A stretch of 64,000 nt of DNA from Bacillus mobilis (GCF_001884045.1 NZ_MACF01000137.1:1-64000); one strand, 5' to 3'. Positions 1 to 11,544 are shown, counted from the stretch's first letter. Numbers and translations are program-made. The notes: generated from the letters alone by a model not told the origin.

Positions 1-56
1 TCTATATTTAAGTTAGGTACTACAGTGTGATCAATCAAGTAAAGAGGTGTAACGTG

Positions 57-1915
<1,859 letters not shown>

Positions 1916-1935
1916 ATAAAGACATCATTATGTAA

Positions 1936-2040
1936 AGCCGTTAACTTCCCTACGCTGGTACGAGCCAGATCAGGTCCAAAGGGTTAAGAAGTTCACGCGC
2001 TTCTCTCTCAGCCTACGCATACGTTAGGCACCCCTAGTTT
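1936..2040 (-). promoter_or_regulatory. TPP riboswitch (THI element)
   Basis: On the minus strand the hallmarks of the THI box occur in order: GGGGTGC, CTGAGA, ACCCTTTGGACCTGATCTGG and CCAGCGTAGGGAAG. These are the conserved pyrimidine- and pyrophosphate-sensing parts of the aptamer. It lies directly upstream of thiC and its leader terminator, so it is expected to work by transcription termination when TPP binds. Confidence 0.96.
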
Positions 2041-2116
2041 ATCACTGATTTAATTTTCAATACTTTCCCATCATACACGATAATCTGAAAAATGCAAAGT
2101 TTATTTCTTTTGTTGT

Positions 2117-3778
2117 TTATGGAATCATCCACGTTAAATAATATGCCTGTACATACGTCATAATACCAACAATAATTACGAAGAATAAACTATGCTTCAC
2201 TGTAAAGCGGAATAAATCTGATTCTTTTCCAGCAAGTCCAACTGCCGCACAAGCAATCGCAATCGATTGCGGAGAAATCATTTTTCCTGTTACACCGCCC
2301 GTTGTATTTGCTGCAACGAGAAGTACTTCAGATACACCGACTTGCTGCGCTGTAATCGCTTGTAAATTCGAGAACAGTGCATTCGCTGACGTATCGGATC
2401 CTGTTAAAAATACACCGATCCAGCCTAAGAATGGTGAGAAGAACGGGAATAGTCCGCCAGTTCCAGCAAGCGCTAACGCTAGTGTAGAAGATAAACCAGA
2501 ATAGTTTGCGATAAATGCGAATCCTAATACGAATCCGATAGATAGAATTGGCATCTTAAGCTCATTTAGCGTTTCTTTAAATGTTACTACTGCATCTTTT
2601 GCACTCATTTTCAAAATAAAGATAGAAATGATACAAGCAATTAAAATTGCTGTTCCCGTCGCTGATAAAACATCGAATTTCAAGATTGCTTCATAAGGCG
2701 TCGGTTTATTTACAATTGGTTCTGCTTTCATTACTAGATTGTGTAAGCCTGGAACCTCAAACTTAAACACAAGGCTTTCTAATGCGCCACCTGGAGCAAA
2801 TAACGCTTTAAAGAAACTTTGGCTCCAAATGACTACCATTACAGTTAAAATAATGAATGGAGACCATGCTTTTACTACTTTTCCTACTGTTAGTTTCGGC
2901 ATAGATGTTGCTGTCGTTGTCGCAGCTACTTCACTATTTGCTTCTTTAGACTGATAGATTTCTTTCGGCTGCCAAACTTTTAAGAATAGCGATAAACTCA
3001 CTAAACTTACAAGTGCTGATGTAATATCCGGAAGTTCTGGTCCTAAGAACGTCGCTGTAATGAACTGCGTAATTGCAAATGAGCTACCCGCTACAAATAG
3101 AGCTGGCCATGTTTGTCTTACTCCTTTAAATCCATCCATTAAAAATACGATAAAGAACGGAACAAATAATGATAGAAACGGTAATTGATGTCCAGCCATT
3201 TGTCCAATTTTATGTGGATCAATACCTGTCACTTGTCCAGCAACTGTAATCGGAATTCCCATCGCTCCGAACGCTACTGGCGCCGTATTTGCGATTAAAC
3301 AAAGACCCGCTGCATATAAAGGATTTAGTCCAAGACCTGCAAGAAGTGCTGCCGTAATCGCTACTGGTGCACCAAATCCTGCTGCCCCTTCCAAAAATGC
3401 TCCAAATGAAAAACCGATTAAAATAACGAGTAAACGATGGTCATTTGTAATGGATAATACAGATGCACGAATGACATCGAATTGACCTGTTTTTACAGAT
3501 ATTTTATATAAAAATACCGACATAATGATAATCCAAGCAATCGGCCATAGTCCGTATAAGAAACCATATCCCGTCGCTGCCATCGCCATCGTGAACGGCA
3601 TCTTATAAGCGAATAACGCCACTAAAATTGTAAGTACAACTGTAATAAATCCTGCCACATACCCCTTCATGCGGAAAACTGCTAAAGCTAAGAAAAAAAA
3701 GATAATCGGAATAAGTGCGACCGCTGCCGAAATCCAAATGTTTCCGAACGGATCATAAACTTGTGTCCATGTGTTCAT
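2117..3778 (-). CDS. lldP: L-lactate permease (LctP/LldP family)
   Basis: A 553-residue, highly hydrophobic protein of the lactate permease family, which imports L-lactate and glycolate in symport with protons. It has a dozen or more membrane segments and the glycine-rich family stretch EGAAGFGAP around residue 130. Length is normal for the family. Start is an ATG behind a strong purine-rich ribosome site (GGGGGAGAG). It is a single-gene unit. The upstream region has a cre-like site and a separate short palindrome, suggesting catabolite and substrate control. B. cereus carries more than one lactate permease, so which paralogue this is cannot be said. Confidence 0.93.
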   Translation of the reverse strand: MNTWTQVYDPFGNIWISAAVALIPIIFFFLALAVFRMKGYVAGFITVVLTILVALFAYKMPFTMAMAATGYGFLYGLWPIAWIIIMSVFLYKISVKTGQFDVIRASVLSITNDHRLLVILIGFSFGAFLEGAAGFGAPVAITAALLAGLGLNPLYAAGLCLIANTAPVAFGAMGIPITVAGQVTGIDPHKIGQMAGHQLPFLSLFVPFFIVFLMDGFKGVRQTWPALFVAGSSFAITQFITATFLGPELPDITSALVSLVSLSLFLKVWQPKEIYQSKEANSEVAATTTATSMPKLTVGKVVKAWSPFIILTVMVVIWSQSFFKALFAPGGALESLVFKFEVPGLHNLVMKAEPIVNKPTPYEAILKFDVLSATGTAILIACIISIFILKMSAKDAVVTFKETLNELKMPILSIGFVLGFAFIANYSGLSSTLALALAGTGGLFPFFSPFLGWIGVFLTGSDTSANALFSNLQAITAQQVGVSEVLLVAANTTGGVTGKMISPQSIAIACAAVGLAGKESDLFRFTVKHSLFFVIIVGIMTYVQAYYLTWMIP

Positions 3779-3836
3779 TATTCTCTCCCCCTAAAAAATC
3801 CCCTTTTAAATAGAGTAACCTCATCAATAGACTATC

Positions 3837-3850
3837 AGGTCATCATACCT
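3837..3850 (-). promoter_or_regulatory. Possible GntR-type operator upstream of lldP
   Basis: AGGTCATCATACCT has AGGT/ACCT half-sites six bases apart and lies about 60 bases upstream of the lldP start. Lactate genes are often controlled by FadR/GntR-type repressors that bind short palindromes of this sort. No regulator gene is adjacent, so this is a weak inference. Confidence 0.3.
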
Positions 3851-3875
3851 TTAAGTCTAAAATAAAAAACGTCCA

Positions 3876-3889
3876 AGAAAACGTTTTCA
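3876..3889 (-). promoter_or_regulatory. cre-like CcpA site upstream of lldP
   Basis: AGAAAACGTTTTCA matches the CcpA consensus TGWAANCGNTNWCA at all but the first position and is almost perfectly palindromic. It lies about 100 bases upstream of lldP, a carbon-source transporter, where catabolite repression would be expected. Confidence 0.55.
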
Positions 3890-4060
3890 TTAATTCTATC
3901 ACAACAATTTCCATTACGGAAGATTTTTTTGAAAATTTCATTTTTAACCTAGAAATCTTACAAAAGCGTCACGTTCTTGTAATGTTCATCGATAGGAAGC
4001 TCGCTACATTTCCTGCATAATAAAGGTATAACAACGGATATTATTTATGAGGTGATATAT

Positions 4061-4378
4061 ATGAACGGAAACAAAATATTAGCAGCTTTATCATATTTTA
4101 GTGTATTATTTGCCCCTATCTTATTCCCAATCATTGTGTGGATCGTGGGCGATTCTGAAACGAAACCACATGCAAAACGCGCTCTATGGACACACATTAT
4201 TCCAAGCATCGCGTCATTTATTGGATTGATTATTCTAGGAATTATGGGTATCGGATCTGATCAACCAGACGTAACACTTGGCATTGGAGCAATGATTGTC
4301 TTATGTATTTGCGGCATTATTAGCTTATACTACTTCATTTGGAACATCGTAAAAGGTATTAAAATACTGAAAGCTTAA
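4061..4378 (+). CDS. Small DUF4870-type membrane protein
   Basis: A 105-residue protein with three predicted membrane helices and short loops. It resembles the DUF4870 family of small integral membrane proteins, whose function is unknown. I chose ATG 4061 because GAGGTG lies 6-12 bases before it; an in-frame GTG at 4052 falls inside that ribosome site. It is alone in its unit and is followed by a strong bidirectional terminator shared with the convergent gene downstream. Confidence 0.7.
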   Translation: MNGNKILAALSYFSVLFAPILFPIIVWIVGDSETKPHAKRALWTHIIPSIASFIGLIILGIMGIGSDQPDVTLGIGAMIVLCICGIISLYYFIWNIVKGIKILKA

Positions 4379-4428
4379 GTTTAAACAAACGTTTGATTAA
4401 AACATCACGCATAATGGCAAAGGAAAAA

Positions 4429-4458
4429 ACCGTCCCAAAATACCTTTTGGGACGGTTT
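4429..4458. terminator. Bidirectional terminator
   Basis: A 12-bp stem around ACCGTCCCAAAA/TTTTGGGACGGT with A-tract on one side and T-tract on the other. It separates two convergent genes and can serve both. A near copy occurs at 62926-62958. Confidence 0.9.
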
Positions 4459-4460
4459 TT

Positions 4461-4952
4461 TTATCTTCTGCGTTTCTTCTTTTTTCTCATCATTTTCTTG
4501 CGGCGCGTATTCACTTTATCCGCTATAATGTGAAGCGTGCTTGCCACAACAATTCCCATTACGAACGTTATAATTTCAACCTCATGTTTCTTCGCAATTT
4601 CTATTAAATTCCCGTCAAGCGCGATTACATTTAATAGGAATAAAAACGGAGAAAATACAATTAACATGTATGCAATACGAATCACATCACCAAGTATAAT
4701 TGTATGTGTAAAGAAGGATCGATGCGGCATTACCTTCTTATACGGATACCAAAATATACGTAAGAATCCCCATTTATTATACGCATTACTATACGTATCT
4801 AAATCCGGCGTTAAAAATGTAGTACCTACTAAAAAGCCAATTGCAAAAGTTAATAAAAAATCAAAGTTTGTTAATCCATACGAAAAGAGCATAAACAAAA
4901 CAACCGGAAGGGATATTAAGTTTATTTTCGTATGAGTTCTTCCTGATGGCAT
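4461..4952 (-). CDS. Membrane-bound metal-dependent hydrolase-like protein (DUF2227 type)
   Basis: A 163-residue protein with several membrane helices. It has HTK near the N-terminus, a TPDLD motif around residue 50 and PHRSFFTH around residue 77. This spread of His and Asp residues is seen in the YdjM/DUF2227 group of predicted membrane metal-dependent hydrolases. The C-terminus is a long Arg/Lys tail. The function in the cell is not known. It is followed by the shared terminator at 4429, and the YkvA-like gene lies 50 bases upstream on the same strand, so the two may be co-transcribed. Confidence 0.65.
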   Translation of the reverse strand: MPSGRTHTKINLISLPVVLFMLFSYGLTNFDFLLTFAIGFLVGTTFLTPDLDTYSNAYNKWGFLRIFWYPYKKVMPHRSFFTHTIILGDVIRIAYMLIVFSPFLFLLNVIALDGNLIEIAKKHEVEIITFVMGIVVASTLHIIADKVNTRRKKMMRKKKKRRR

Positions 4953-5002
4953 AATGCACTTCCTCGCTTATGTTCGCCCTGTCACCATATGACAGTTCTC
5001 AC

Positions 5003-5368
5003 CTATTGATCTAATTTCTGATCGATAAAGGATGTGTCTATATCCGAACCAAACCATTCTGCCAACTTCACTCGTGCCTTATCTTTCACATCTTCATTGA
5101 CGTATATTGACGCTTGTAATAGCGCAGCCATTAACGCCCCTAAATCATCCGTATAACCAATTCCAGCAACGAAATCTGGAATCGCATCAATCGGTGCAAT
5201 AAAATAAGCAAGTGCTCCAATTACAATAATTTTCACTCGTTTTGGAACATCCGGTTTCTGCAAAACGTAAAACAATAATAAACTTGCATAAATGACCGAT
5301 TGCCCTGCTTGCTTTGCAACATGTTTCACTTTCTTCCAAAACGCTTCAACTGAAAATTTTTGTTCCAT
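5003..5368 (-). CDS. ykvA: YkvA/DUF1232 family membrane protein
   Basis: A 121-residue protein with the DUF1232 signature: a helix pair containing YFIAPIDAIPDFVAGIGYTDDLG around residues 55-77. This family of small membrane proteins is widespread in bacteria and has no settled function. ATG 5368 follows GGGAGG at a good distance. It is probably co-transcribed with the downstream DUF2227-type gene. The symbol follows the B. subtilis homologue. Confidence 0.7.
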   Translation of the reverse strand: MEQKFSVEAFWKKVKHVAKQAGQSVIYASLLLFYVLQKPDVPKRVKIIVIGALAYFIAPIDAIPDFVAGIGYTDDLGALMAALLQASIYVNEDVKDKARVKLAEWFGSDIDTSFIDQKLDQ

Positions 5369-5709
5369 GTAAAAGCCTCCCTATTTTTAAAAAGAAATAA
5401 GCTACAATATGTTATCAGTAAAAGTTCATCAAAATTACACATAATCTATCAATGAACTTTCATTGTAACAAACAAACGAAAAAAGAACAAGTGTTCGTTA
5501 ATTTTCCTGTACTCTCCTTCATATAATAGGTTTCTAGATAACCGCTTACCCATCGTCATTTCTTATTTCTCAACAAAGAAAATTTTCAATTCTACTTAAC
5601 ATTCTGCTCTACCTTTGTTATATTTTCTAGTTGACGGACATATAAACGAATGTTAAAGTTTTCTCTGGTAGTGACAAATCTCATACAAAAAATGTAAAAT
5701 GTTATAGTG
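5369..5709. other. Intergenic region between divergent ykvA and ltaS
   Basis: This AT-rich stretch must hold the promoter of the leftward ykvA unit and upstream sequence for the LTA synthase gene. No open frame with a ribosome site, and no strong hairpin with a T-run, was seen. Confidence 0.5.
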
Positions 5710-5738
5710 TTTCTCAGAAATGAATTTTGTTGTATAAT
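5710..5738 (+). promoter_or_regulatory. Possible sigma-A promoter for the LTA synthase gene
   Basis: A perfect -10 hexamer TATAAT at 5733-5738 has TTTCTC (a weak -35) exactly 17 bases upstream. It would give a leader of about 170 bases before the start codon. The -10 is convincing, the -35 is not. Confidence 0.35.
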
Positions 5739-5914
5739 ACAGAAATGACGTTATGCTTATGAGCAGCACAAGAAACCAAAAGGGTATGCATAGTTATAGT
5801 CGTATATGGGTGAATATAGAACCTCTAATTATGGCCAAGAAAACTATGTATTTTTTATTTTAGCATTTTTCGCTCCAAAATCGACCAAGCCTGATAGAGA
5901 AAGGGTGGAAATGA

Positions 5915-7843
5915 ATGAAAGAAACCTTGAAATCACAATTTCAAAATGTGCGTTTCACTGTATTCGTAGCTTTAGCCGTATGGTTGAAGACATATATTAT
6001 TACACGCACAAGCTTTGATTTAAAACTTGAATCTTTCATGCAAGAATTCATTTTATTCCTTAGCCCATTAGCAGCATCATTACTGCTTGTTGGCCTTGCA
6101 TTATTTGCAAAAGGAAAAAAACGTAACTATATAGCACTTGGAATTAATTTTGTCTTAACAATCATTCTTGTTGGTAACGTAATGTTCTACGGATTCTACA
6201 ATGACTTCGTTACTTTACCTGTACTAGGACAAACATCTAACTTTGGAAGTTTAGGTTCTAGTGTGAAAGAATTGTTTAACTACAAAATCATCCTTGCATT
6301 TGCTGATATTATCGTATTCTTCATTTTATTGAAGAAGATGAAGAATTTTGCACCGACAGAGCGTGTAGCACGCCCAATGCGTTCCCTATACTTCGTGTCA
6401 ACAGTTGCTATTTTCTTCGCAAACTTAGGACTGGCAGAAGCCGAGCGTCCTGAACTATTAACACGTTCATTCGACCGCGTTATGCTTGTTAAAAACTTAG
6501 GTTTATATGTACACCAAGTATACGACCTTGGCTTACAAGCAAAATCAAGTTCACAAAAAGCTTTTGCTGACGGTAGTAAGTTACAGGAAACAGAAAACTA
6601 CGTAAAAACAACACAAAGCAAACCAGATCCAAATATGTTTGGTACTGCAAAAGGGAAAAACGTAATTGTTGTCTCTCTTGAGTCATTACAAACATTCTTA
6701 ATTGGTGCAACAGTTAACGGACAAGAAGTTACACCGTTCTTAAACCAATTTACGAAAGAAAGTTATTACTTTGATAACTTCTTCCATCAAACTGGGCAAG
6801 GAAAAACATCAGATGCTGAATTCTTAGTAGATACTTCCATGTATCCACTAGACCGTGGTGCTGTATTCTTCACACACGGTAATAATGAATATACAGCAAC
6901 TCCAGAAATTTTACGTGAGCAAGGATACCACACATCAGTATTCCACGCGAACAACGCAACATTCTGGAACCGTAACATTATGTATCCGGCACTTGGTTAT
7001 GATCGTTACTACAACGAACTTGACTACAAGATTACGCCAGAAACGAAATTAAATTGGGGATTAAAAGATATCGAATACTTCGATCAATCTATCGATATGT
7101 TAAAAGAAGTGAAGCAACCGTTCTATACTCGCTTCCTTACTTTAACAAACCATTACCCATTCACTTATGATGAAAGTACGAAATTAATCGATGAATACAA
7201 TTCTGGCGATGGCGTATTTGACCGTTACATGGTAACTGCTCGCTATTTAGACGAAGCAATGAAACACTTTATTGAGCGTCTAAAAGCAGAAGGTATTTAC
7301 GACAACTCAGTTATCGTATTCTACGGTGATCACTACGGTATTTCTGAAAACCATAACCGTGCAATGGCACAGTTCTTAGGAAAAGAAGAAATCACTGCAT
7401 TTGACCATATGAACTTACAAAAAACACCGATGTTTATTCACGTTCCAGGTCAAAAAGAAGGTAAAACAATTTCAAAACCAACTGGTGAAATTGACATTAA
7501 ACCAACAATTCTAAACTTACTTGGTGTAGATTCTACGAATCAAGTTCAATTTGGTCATGATGTATTCTCACCTGATAATAAAGGATTCGTTGTTCTTCGT
7601 GACGGTAGCTTCATTACAGATAAGTACATGTACACGAACAGTACATTCTACGACCGTACTACTGGCGAAGTTGTACAATTACCAAAAGAAGAATCTCAAC
7701 CACTTATTGATCGTGCACAAAATGAATTGAACATGTCTGACAAAATCATTGAAGGTGACTTACTTCGCTTCTCTGAAAGTAATAAGACCAAAACTGGTGA
7801 AGTAAAGACAGCTATTAAAGAAGAAAAAAAGAGCGCTGAGTAA
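5915..7843 (+). CDS. ltaS: Lipoteichoic acid synthase family protein
   Basis: A 642-residue polytopic sulfatase-fold enzyme that polymerises glycerol phosphate from phosphatidylglycerol to build lipoteichoic acid on the outer membrane face. Five N-terminal membrane helices (to about residue 190) are followed by the extracellular catalytic domain. Visible motifs are SLES near residue 255, GQGKTSDAEF near 295 (containing the nucleophilic threonine) and FYGDHYG near 470. Start 5915 sits behind AAGGGTGG; an overlapping ATG at 5911 is in another frame. B. cereus has several LtaS paralogues, so the symbol marks the family. A terminator follows directly. Confidence 0.92.
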   Translation: MKETLKSQFQNVRFTVFVALAVWLKTYIITRTSFDLKLESFMQEFILFLSPLAASLLLVGLALFAKGKKRNYIALGINFVLTIILVGNVMFYGFYNDFVTLPVLGQTSNFGSLGSSVKELFNYKIILAFADIIVFFILLKKMKNFAPTERVARPMRSLYFVSTVAIFFANLGLAEAERPELLTRSFDRVMLVKNLGLYVHQVYDLGLQAKSSSQKAFADGSKLQETENYVKTTQSKPDPNMFGTAKGKNVIVVSLESLQTFLIGATVNGQEVTPFLNQFTKESYYFDNFFHQTGQGKTSDAEFLVDTSMYPLDRGAVFFTHGNNEYTATPEILREQGYHTSVFHANNATFWNRNIMYPALGYDRYYNELDYKITPETKLNWGLKDIEYFDQSIDMLKEVKQPFYTRFLTLTNHYPFTYDESTKLIDEYNSGDGVFDRYMVTARYLDEAMKHFIERLKAEGIYDNSVIVFYGDHYGISENHNRAMAQFLGKEEITAFDHMNLQKTPMFIHVPGQKEGKTISKPTGEIDIKPTILNLLGVDSTNQVQFGHDVFSPDNKGFVVLRDGSFITDKYMYTNSTFYDRTTGEVVQLPKEESQPLIDRAQNELNMSDKIIEGDLLRFSESNKTKTGEVKTAIKEEKKSAE

Positions 7844-7860
7844 TCTCAGCCTCTTTTTTT
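7829..7860 (+). terminator. Terminator after the LTA synthase gene
   Basis: The stem GCTGAG/CTCAGC, extended by outer pairs, has a loop of four bases and is followed by eight T residues. The stop codon lies within the loop. Confidence 0.85.
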
Positions 7861-8132
7861 ATATTTCTCCATACAATCACTTATATTCATTAACTTTAAC
7901 ATTACATAACCTTTACCAAATATTCACATAAGATTAATGAAACATCTCTATAATAAAATATGTAAGCGAGGTTCTATATATTCCTTATCTCTCATCTTTA
8001 ATAAGATCCCTTAAAGAAATATATGAATCGTTTATTTCTACTTTCTTATAATTGTCTTTCAATGTGTTTTGTTTCCATACACAAAACATTCAATAAGACG
8101 ATGTCCCTATGAAAGATAGCTACCCTCCTTGT

Positions 8133-8163
8133 GCAGCATTCCATAAGAATGTTGCTTTTTTTT
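8133..8163 (+). terminator. Orphan terminator-like hairpin between ltaS and dat
   Basis: An 8-bp stem (GCAGCATT with AATGTTGC, one G-U pair) is followed by eight T residues. The upstream gene already has its own terminator at 7829-7860, and there is no gene between. It may end a small RNA or attenuate a leader of dat. The rest of the 7.86-8.36 kb gap shows no coding frame and lacks the T-box consensus. Confidence 0.5.
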
Positions 8164-8361
8164 ATTCAAAAGCAGGATTCTTATTTCTTATTTTCGAATT
8201 TGTATATACAAAATGCTGTAAATCACTACTACTTCTCTACCATTTACAAATACATATACGTCATATGTAAAGAAGTACTCACATAAAAATTACTATAGTG
8301 ATTTTTATTCCGAATGAAAGCTTCACTTTACTTATGTACTTACGAAAGGATGGGACGGAAA

Positions 8362-9231
8362 TTGGCATATGAAAGATTTGTACTTTGGAATGATGCAGTT
8401 ATTGATACAACGAAACAAAAAGCGTACATAGCACTTGAAGAAAGAGGCTTACAGTTTGGAGATGGTGTCTACGAGGTTATTCGCCTATATAAAGGGAACT
8501 TTCACTTATTAGATCCGCATATCACAAGATTATATCGCTCCATGGAAGAAATAGAATTATCACTCCCTTTCTCAAAAGCAGAACTTATTATCCTACTTTA
8601 CAAACTAATTGAAAGCAATAATTTCTACGAAGATGGAACGATTTATTTGCAAGTATCTCGTGGTGTACAAGCTCGTACCCACACATTCTCATATGACGTC
8701 CCGCCGACAATCTATGCCTATATTACGAAGAAAGAAAGACCTGCGTTATGGATTGAATATGGTGTACGTGCTATATCAGAACCAGATACGCGCTGGCTAC
8801 GCTGTGATATCAAATCATTAAATTTATTGCCTAATATATTAGCTGCTACAAAGGCTGAACGCAAAGGTTGTAAAGAGGCTCTTTTCGTACGAAATGGCAC
8901 TGTAACTGAAGGAAGCTGTTCTAATTTCTTTCTCATAAAAAACGGAACTCTCTACACACATCCAGCCAATCACCTTATTTTAAATGGTATCATTCGTCAA
9001 TATATCCTTTCTTTAGCGAAAACCCTTCGCATTCCTGTACAAGAAGAACTATTTAGCATTCGCGATGTTTATCAAGCGGATGAATGTTTCTTTACAGGAA
9101 CGACGATTGAAATTTTGCCGATGACTCACCTTGATGGAACTGCAATTCAAGATGGTCAAGTTGGCCCTATCACAAAAATGCTACAAAGATCCTTTTCTCA
9201 AAGCTTGCTACAATCCAATATGTCTTCTTAA
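8362..9231 (+). CDS. dat: D-amino-acid (D-alanine) aminotransferase
   Basis: A 289-residue PLP enzyme of fold type IV that interconverts D-alanine and other D-amino acids with alpha-keto acids, supplying D-glutamate and D-alanine for peptidoglycan. It closely follows Bacillus DAAT: RGLQFGDGVYEV near residue 30, RWLRCDIKSLNLL with the PLP lysine near residue 146, and TVTEGSCSNFF near 180. I prefer the TTG start at 8362 (protein begins MAYERF) because AAAGGATGGG lies seven bases upstream and the N-terminus then matches the family. In-frame ATGs at 8314 and 8350 are alternatives. A terminator follows. Confidence 0.92.
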   Translation: MAYERFVLWNDAVIDTTKQKAYIALEERGLQFGDGVYEVIRLYKGNFHLLDPHITRLYRSMEEIELSLPFSKAELIILLYKLIESNNFYEDGTIYLQVSRGVQARTHTFSYDVPPTIYAYITKKERPALWIEYGVRAISEPDTRWLRCDIKSLNLLPNILAATKAERKGCKEALFVRNGTVTEGSCSNFFLIKNGTLYTHPANHLILNGIIRQYILSLAKTLRIPVQEELFSIRDVYQADECFFTGTTIEILPMTHLDGTAIQDGQVGPITKMLQRSFSQSLLQSNMSS

Positions 9232-9280
9232 ACACGAATAATTTCTTTTCTTTCTACATTCAATATATGTATTTAAATGG

Positions 9281-9313
9281 AAATCAAGGTGTAATTTATG
9301 CCTTGATTTTTTC
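9281..9313 (+). terminator. Terminator after dat
   Basis: A 9-bp perfect stem AAATCAAGG/CCTTGATTT runs into a T-tract. Confidence 0.85.
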
Positions 9314-9440
9314 TTGTAATCTTTTTGTCATATTCAGATTCCCGCATAAGTCTTGACAGTAATCGACATGCTCTTTAGAATTTTTAACAGTTGGTAAATA
9401 TTTCTTCACTACATTACAGACAGAAAGGAATCGACAAATT

Positions 9441-11198
9441 ATGAAAAAATACCTTGCCGGTCTTGCGGCAGTGTCTGTAGCAGGAGGAGCAGCACCTACA
9501 CTTGATAGTGTTCAAGCTGCCCCTGAACAAAATACACAAAAAGCTGCTACACAAACTGTCCAAGCTTCCGCATCAAACAGCTCATCTTATACGGTAAACA
9601 CTAGCGTATTACATGTTCGTGCAGGATCTAGTACTTCTCACGACATCATCTCACGCGTGTATAACGGTCAATCTTTAAACGTGGTTGGCGAAGAGAATGG
9701 TTGGTTCAAAATTAACATTAATGGACAAACCGGCTTTGTTAGCGGCGAATTTGTATCAAAAAATGGAGCAAGCAATTCTAATGTAAGTACATCGGGTGGA
9801 AACAATAAAGTTACTGCTGATGTATTACGTGTACGTACTGCTCCAAACACTTCTAGTTCTGTTTCAGGACGTGTATATGAAGGACAAACATCAAACGTAA
9901 TTGGGCAAGAAAATGGTTGGGTGAAAATCAACCATAATGGACAAGTAGGTTATGTAAGTAGCCAATTTGTATCTGGTGCTTCTTCAAATACGGGTTCTTC
10001 AAACAACAATACAAATAATAACAACCAAGAATCTGTAAAACCAGCAAGTGGAAACTATACAGTAAATGTATCTTCCCTTCGTGTTCGTACAGGTCCTAGT
10101 ACTTCTCATACAACTGTAGGTTCTGTTGCAAAAGGACAAGTCGTACAAGTTGTTGGCGAAGTTCAAGATTGGTTCAAAATCAATTATGCTGGACAAGCTG
10201 CTTACGTAAGCAAAGACTACGTGACAAAAGGCGGTTCTAGCGACAACGTTACACAAGGTAACAACCAAGATAACAAACAAGAACAAAATAATAATGTAAC
10301 CGTTCAAACTGGTGGTACTTACGTTGTTAACGCAACATCTCTACGCGTTCGTACAGGCCCTGCTGCTTACCATAGTGTAATTGGCGGCGTGTTAAATGGG
10401 ACTACATTAAACGTAGTTGGATCTGAAAACGGTTGGTTTAAAGTAAACTATCAAGGAAAAACAGGCTTCGTTAGTAGCGAGTTTGTAAAATTCGTTAAAG
10501 GTGGCACTGCTACTCCTGAACAACCGAAACAACCTGAACAGCCAAAACAGCCTAATCAAGGTGCAATTGGTGACTACTACATTAATGCTTCTGCCTTAAA
10601 CGTACGTAGCGGCGAAGGTACAAATTATAGAATCATAGGCGCACTTCCACAAGGACAGAAGGTTCAAGTAATCTCTGAAAACTCTGGATGGAGTAAAATT
10701 AACTACAACGGTCAAAATGGTTATATCGGAACACGTTTCCTATCTAAAACACCAGTTGGCGGTGCTGTAAATAATAAGCCTAACGAGAATCAAAATAATA
10801 ATAATAATAACAATAACAATACAAGCAATAATAATGGCGATAGTTCTTCCCTACTTGCATACGCAAAAGGAATGCAAGGCGTACCATACGTTTGGGGCGG
10901 TACTTCTGCTACTGGTGTTGACTGCAGTGGTTACATCTACCACGTATTTAAGAAATTTGGTCATAACATTAGTCGTCAAAGTGTTGCAGGATATTGGAGC
11001 AGCTTACCACAAACTTCAAGCCCACAACCAGGTGACTTAATTTATTTCAAAGACACTTATAAAGCAGGTCCTTCTCATATGGGTATTTACCTTGGCGGGG
11101 GATCATTTATCCAATCTGGAGATAAAGGTGTTGCAATCGCTTCATTAAGCAATTCTTATTGGAGTAAGCATTTCTTAGGTTATACGAAAGCACCTTAA
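9441..11198 (+). CDS. Secreted NlpC/P60 cell-wall endopeptidase with five SH3b domains
   Basis: A 585-residue exported protein. It has a signal peptide (residues 1-27, cleavage near VQA-APE), then five SH3b repeats at about 50-105, 120-178, 203-262, 291-352 and 375-436. Each has the LxVRxGxS and GWxKIxxxGxxGxVxxxFV pattern that binds peptidoglycan. Asn-, Gln- and Pro-rich linkers separate them. The C-terminal NlpC/P60 domain (about 472-585) shows the catalytic GVDCSGY and GPSHMGIYLG, so it should cleave D-Glu-diaminopimelate bonds in wall stem peptides. It resembles B. cereus CwpFM/EntFM and LytE/F-type DL-endopeptidases but has more SH3 repeats. It is monocistronic with its own terminator. 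Confidence 0.92.
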   Translation: MKKYLAGLAAVSVAGGAAPTLDSVQAAPEQNTQKAATQTVQASASNSSSYTVNTSVLHVRAGSSTSHDIISRVYNGQSLNVVGEENGWFKININGQTGFVSGEFVSKNGASNSNVSTSGGNNKVTADVLRVRTAPNTSSSVSGRVYEGQTSNVIGQENGWVKINHNGQVGYVSSQFVSGASSNTGSSNNNTNNNNQESVKPASGNYTVNVSSLRVRTGPSTSHTTVGSVAKGQVVQVVGEVQDWFKINYAGQAAYVSKDYVTKGGSSDNVTQGNNQDNKQEQNNNVTVQTGGTYVVNATSLRVRTGPAAYHSVIGGVLNGTTLNVVGSENGWFKVNYQGKTGFVSSEFVKFVKGGTATPEQPKQPEQPKQPNQGAIGDYYINASALNVRSGEGTNYRIIGALPQGQKVQVISENSGWSKINYNGQNGYIGTRFLSKTPVGGAVNNKPNENQNNNNNNNNNTSNNNGDSSSLLAYAKGMQGVPYVWGGTSATGVDCSGYIYHVFKKFGHNISRQSVAGYWSSLPQTSSPQPGDLIYFKDTYKAGPSHMGIYLGGGSFIQSGDKGVAIASLSNSYWSKHFLGYTKAP

Positions 11199-11210
11199 GC
11201 TATATTTTTA

Positions 11211-11241
11211 GAGCCTTCTAGATTACTAGAAGGCTCTTTTT
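11211..11241 (+). terminator. Terminator after the NlpC/P60 gene
   Basis: An 11-bp stem GAGCCTTCTAG/CTAGAAGGCTC is followed by a T-run. Confidence 0.9.
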
Positions 11242-11544
11242 AATGTGTATAACCTATTACCCTCAAAAAATAATGTATCTATTTTCCTATTTCATACACT
11301 ATATTCTACAATAATGATCCATAACGTTATCATAATGTATATTTTCACATAAAAAACATAACCTATTTCATGTCTAATCATTTTATATGTGTTTTTTTAA
11401 AGAATTTTCTTTTTATTTAAACTTTTCATTAGACGTTTGACCTCTGATGTCCATTATGATAAGTTACTTAAGATGTTATATTCGTAAATGTATAGACAAC
11501 TGGTTTATACACTTTTTTTACTATGAGGAAGGAGCTTACACTGC
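11242..11544 (+). other. Intergenic region upstream of nupC
   Basis: About 300 AT-rich bases with no coding frame. It presumably holds the nupC promoter, but I saw no clear -35/-10 pair. The ribosome site AGGAAGGAG ends 10 bases before the nupC start. Confidence 0.4.

Noticed and set aside
7861-8361. T-box leader upstream of dat
   Set aside because: No AGGGTGGNACCGCG-type antiterminator sequence and no specifier-loop layout.
9668-10307. Minus-strand frames inside the SH3/NlpC gene
   Set aside because: They follow the repeat structure of the SH3 domains on the other strand and have no start signals.
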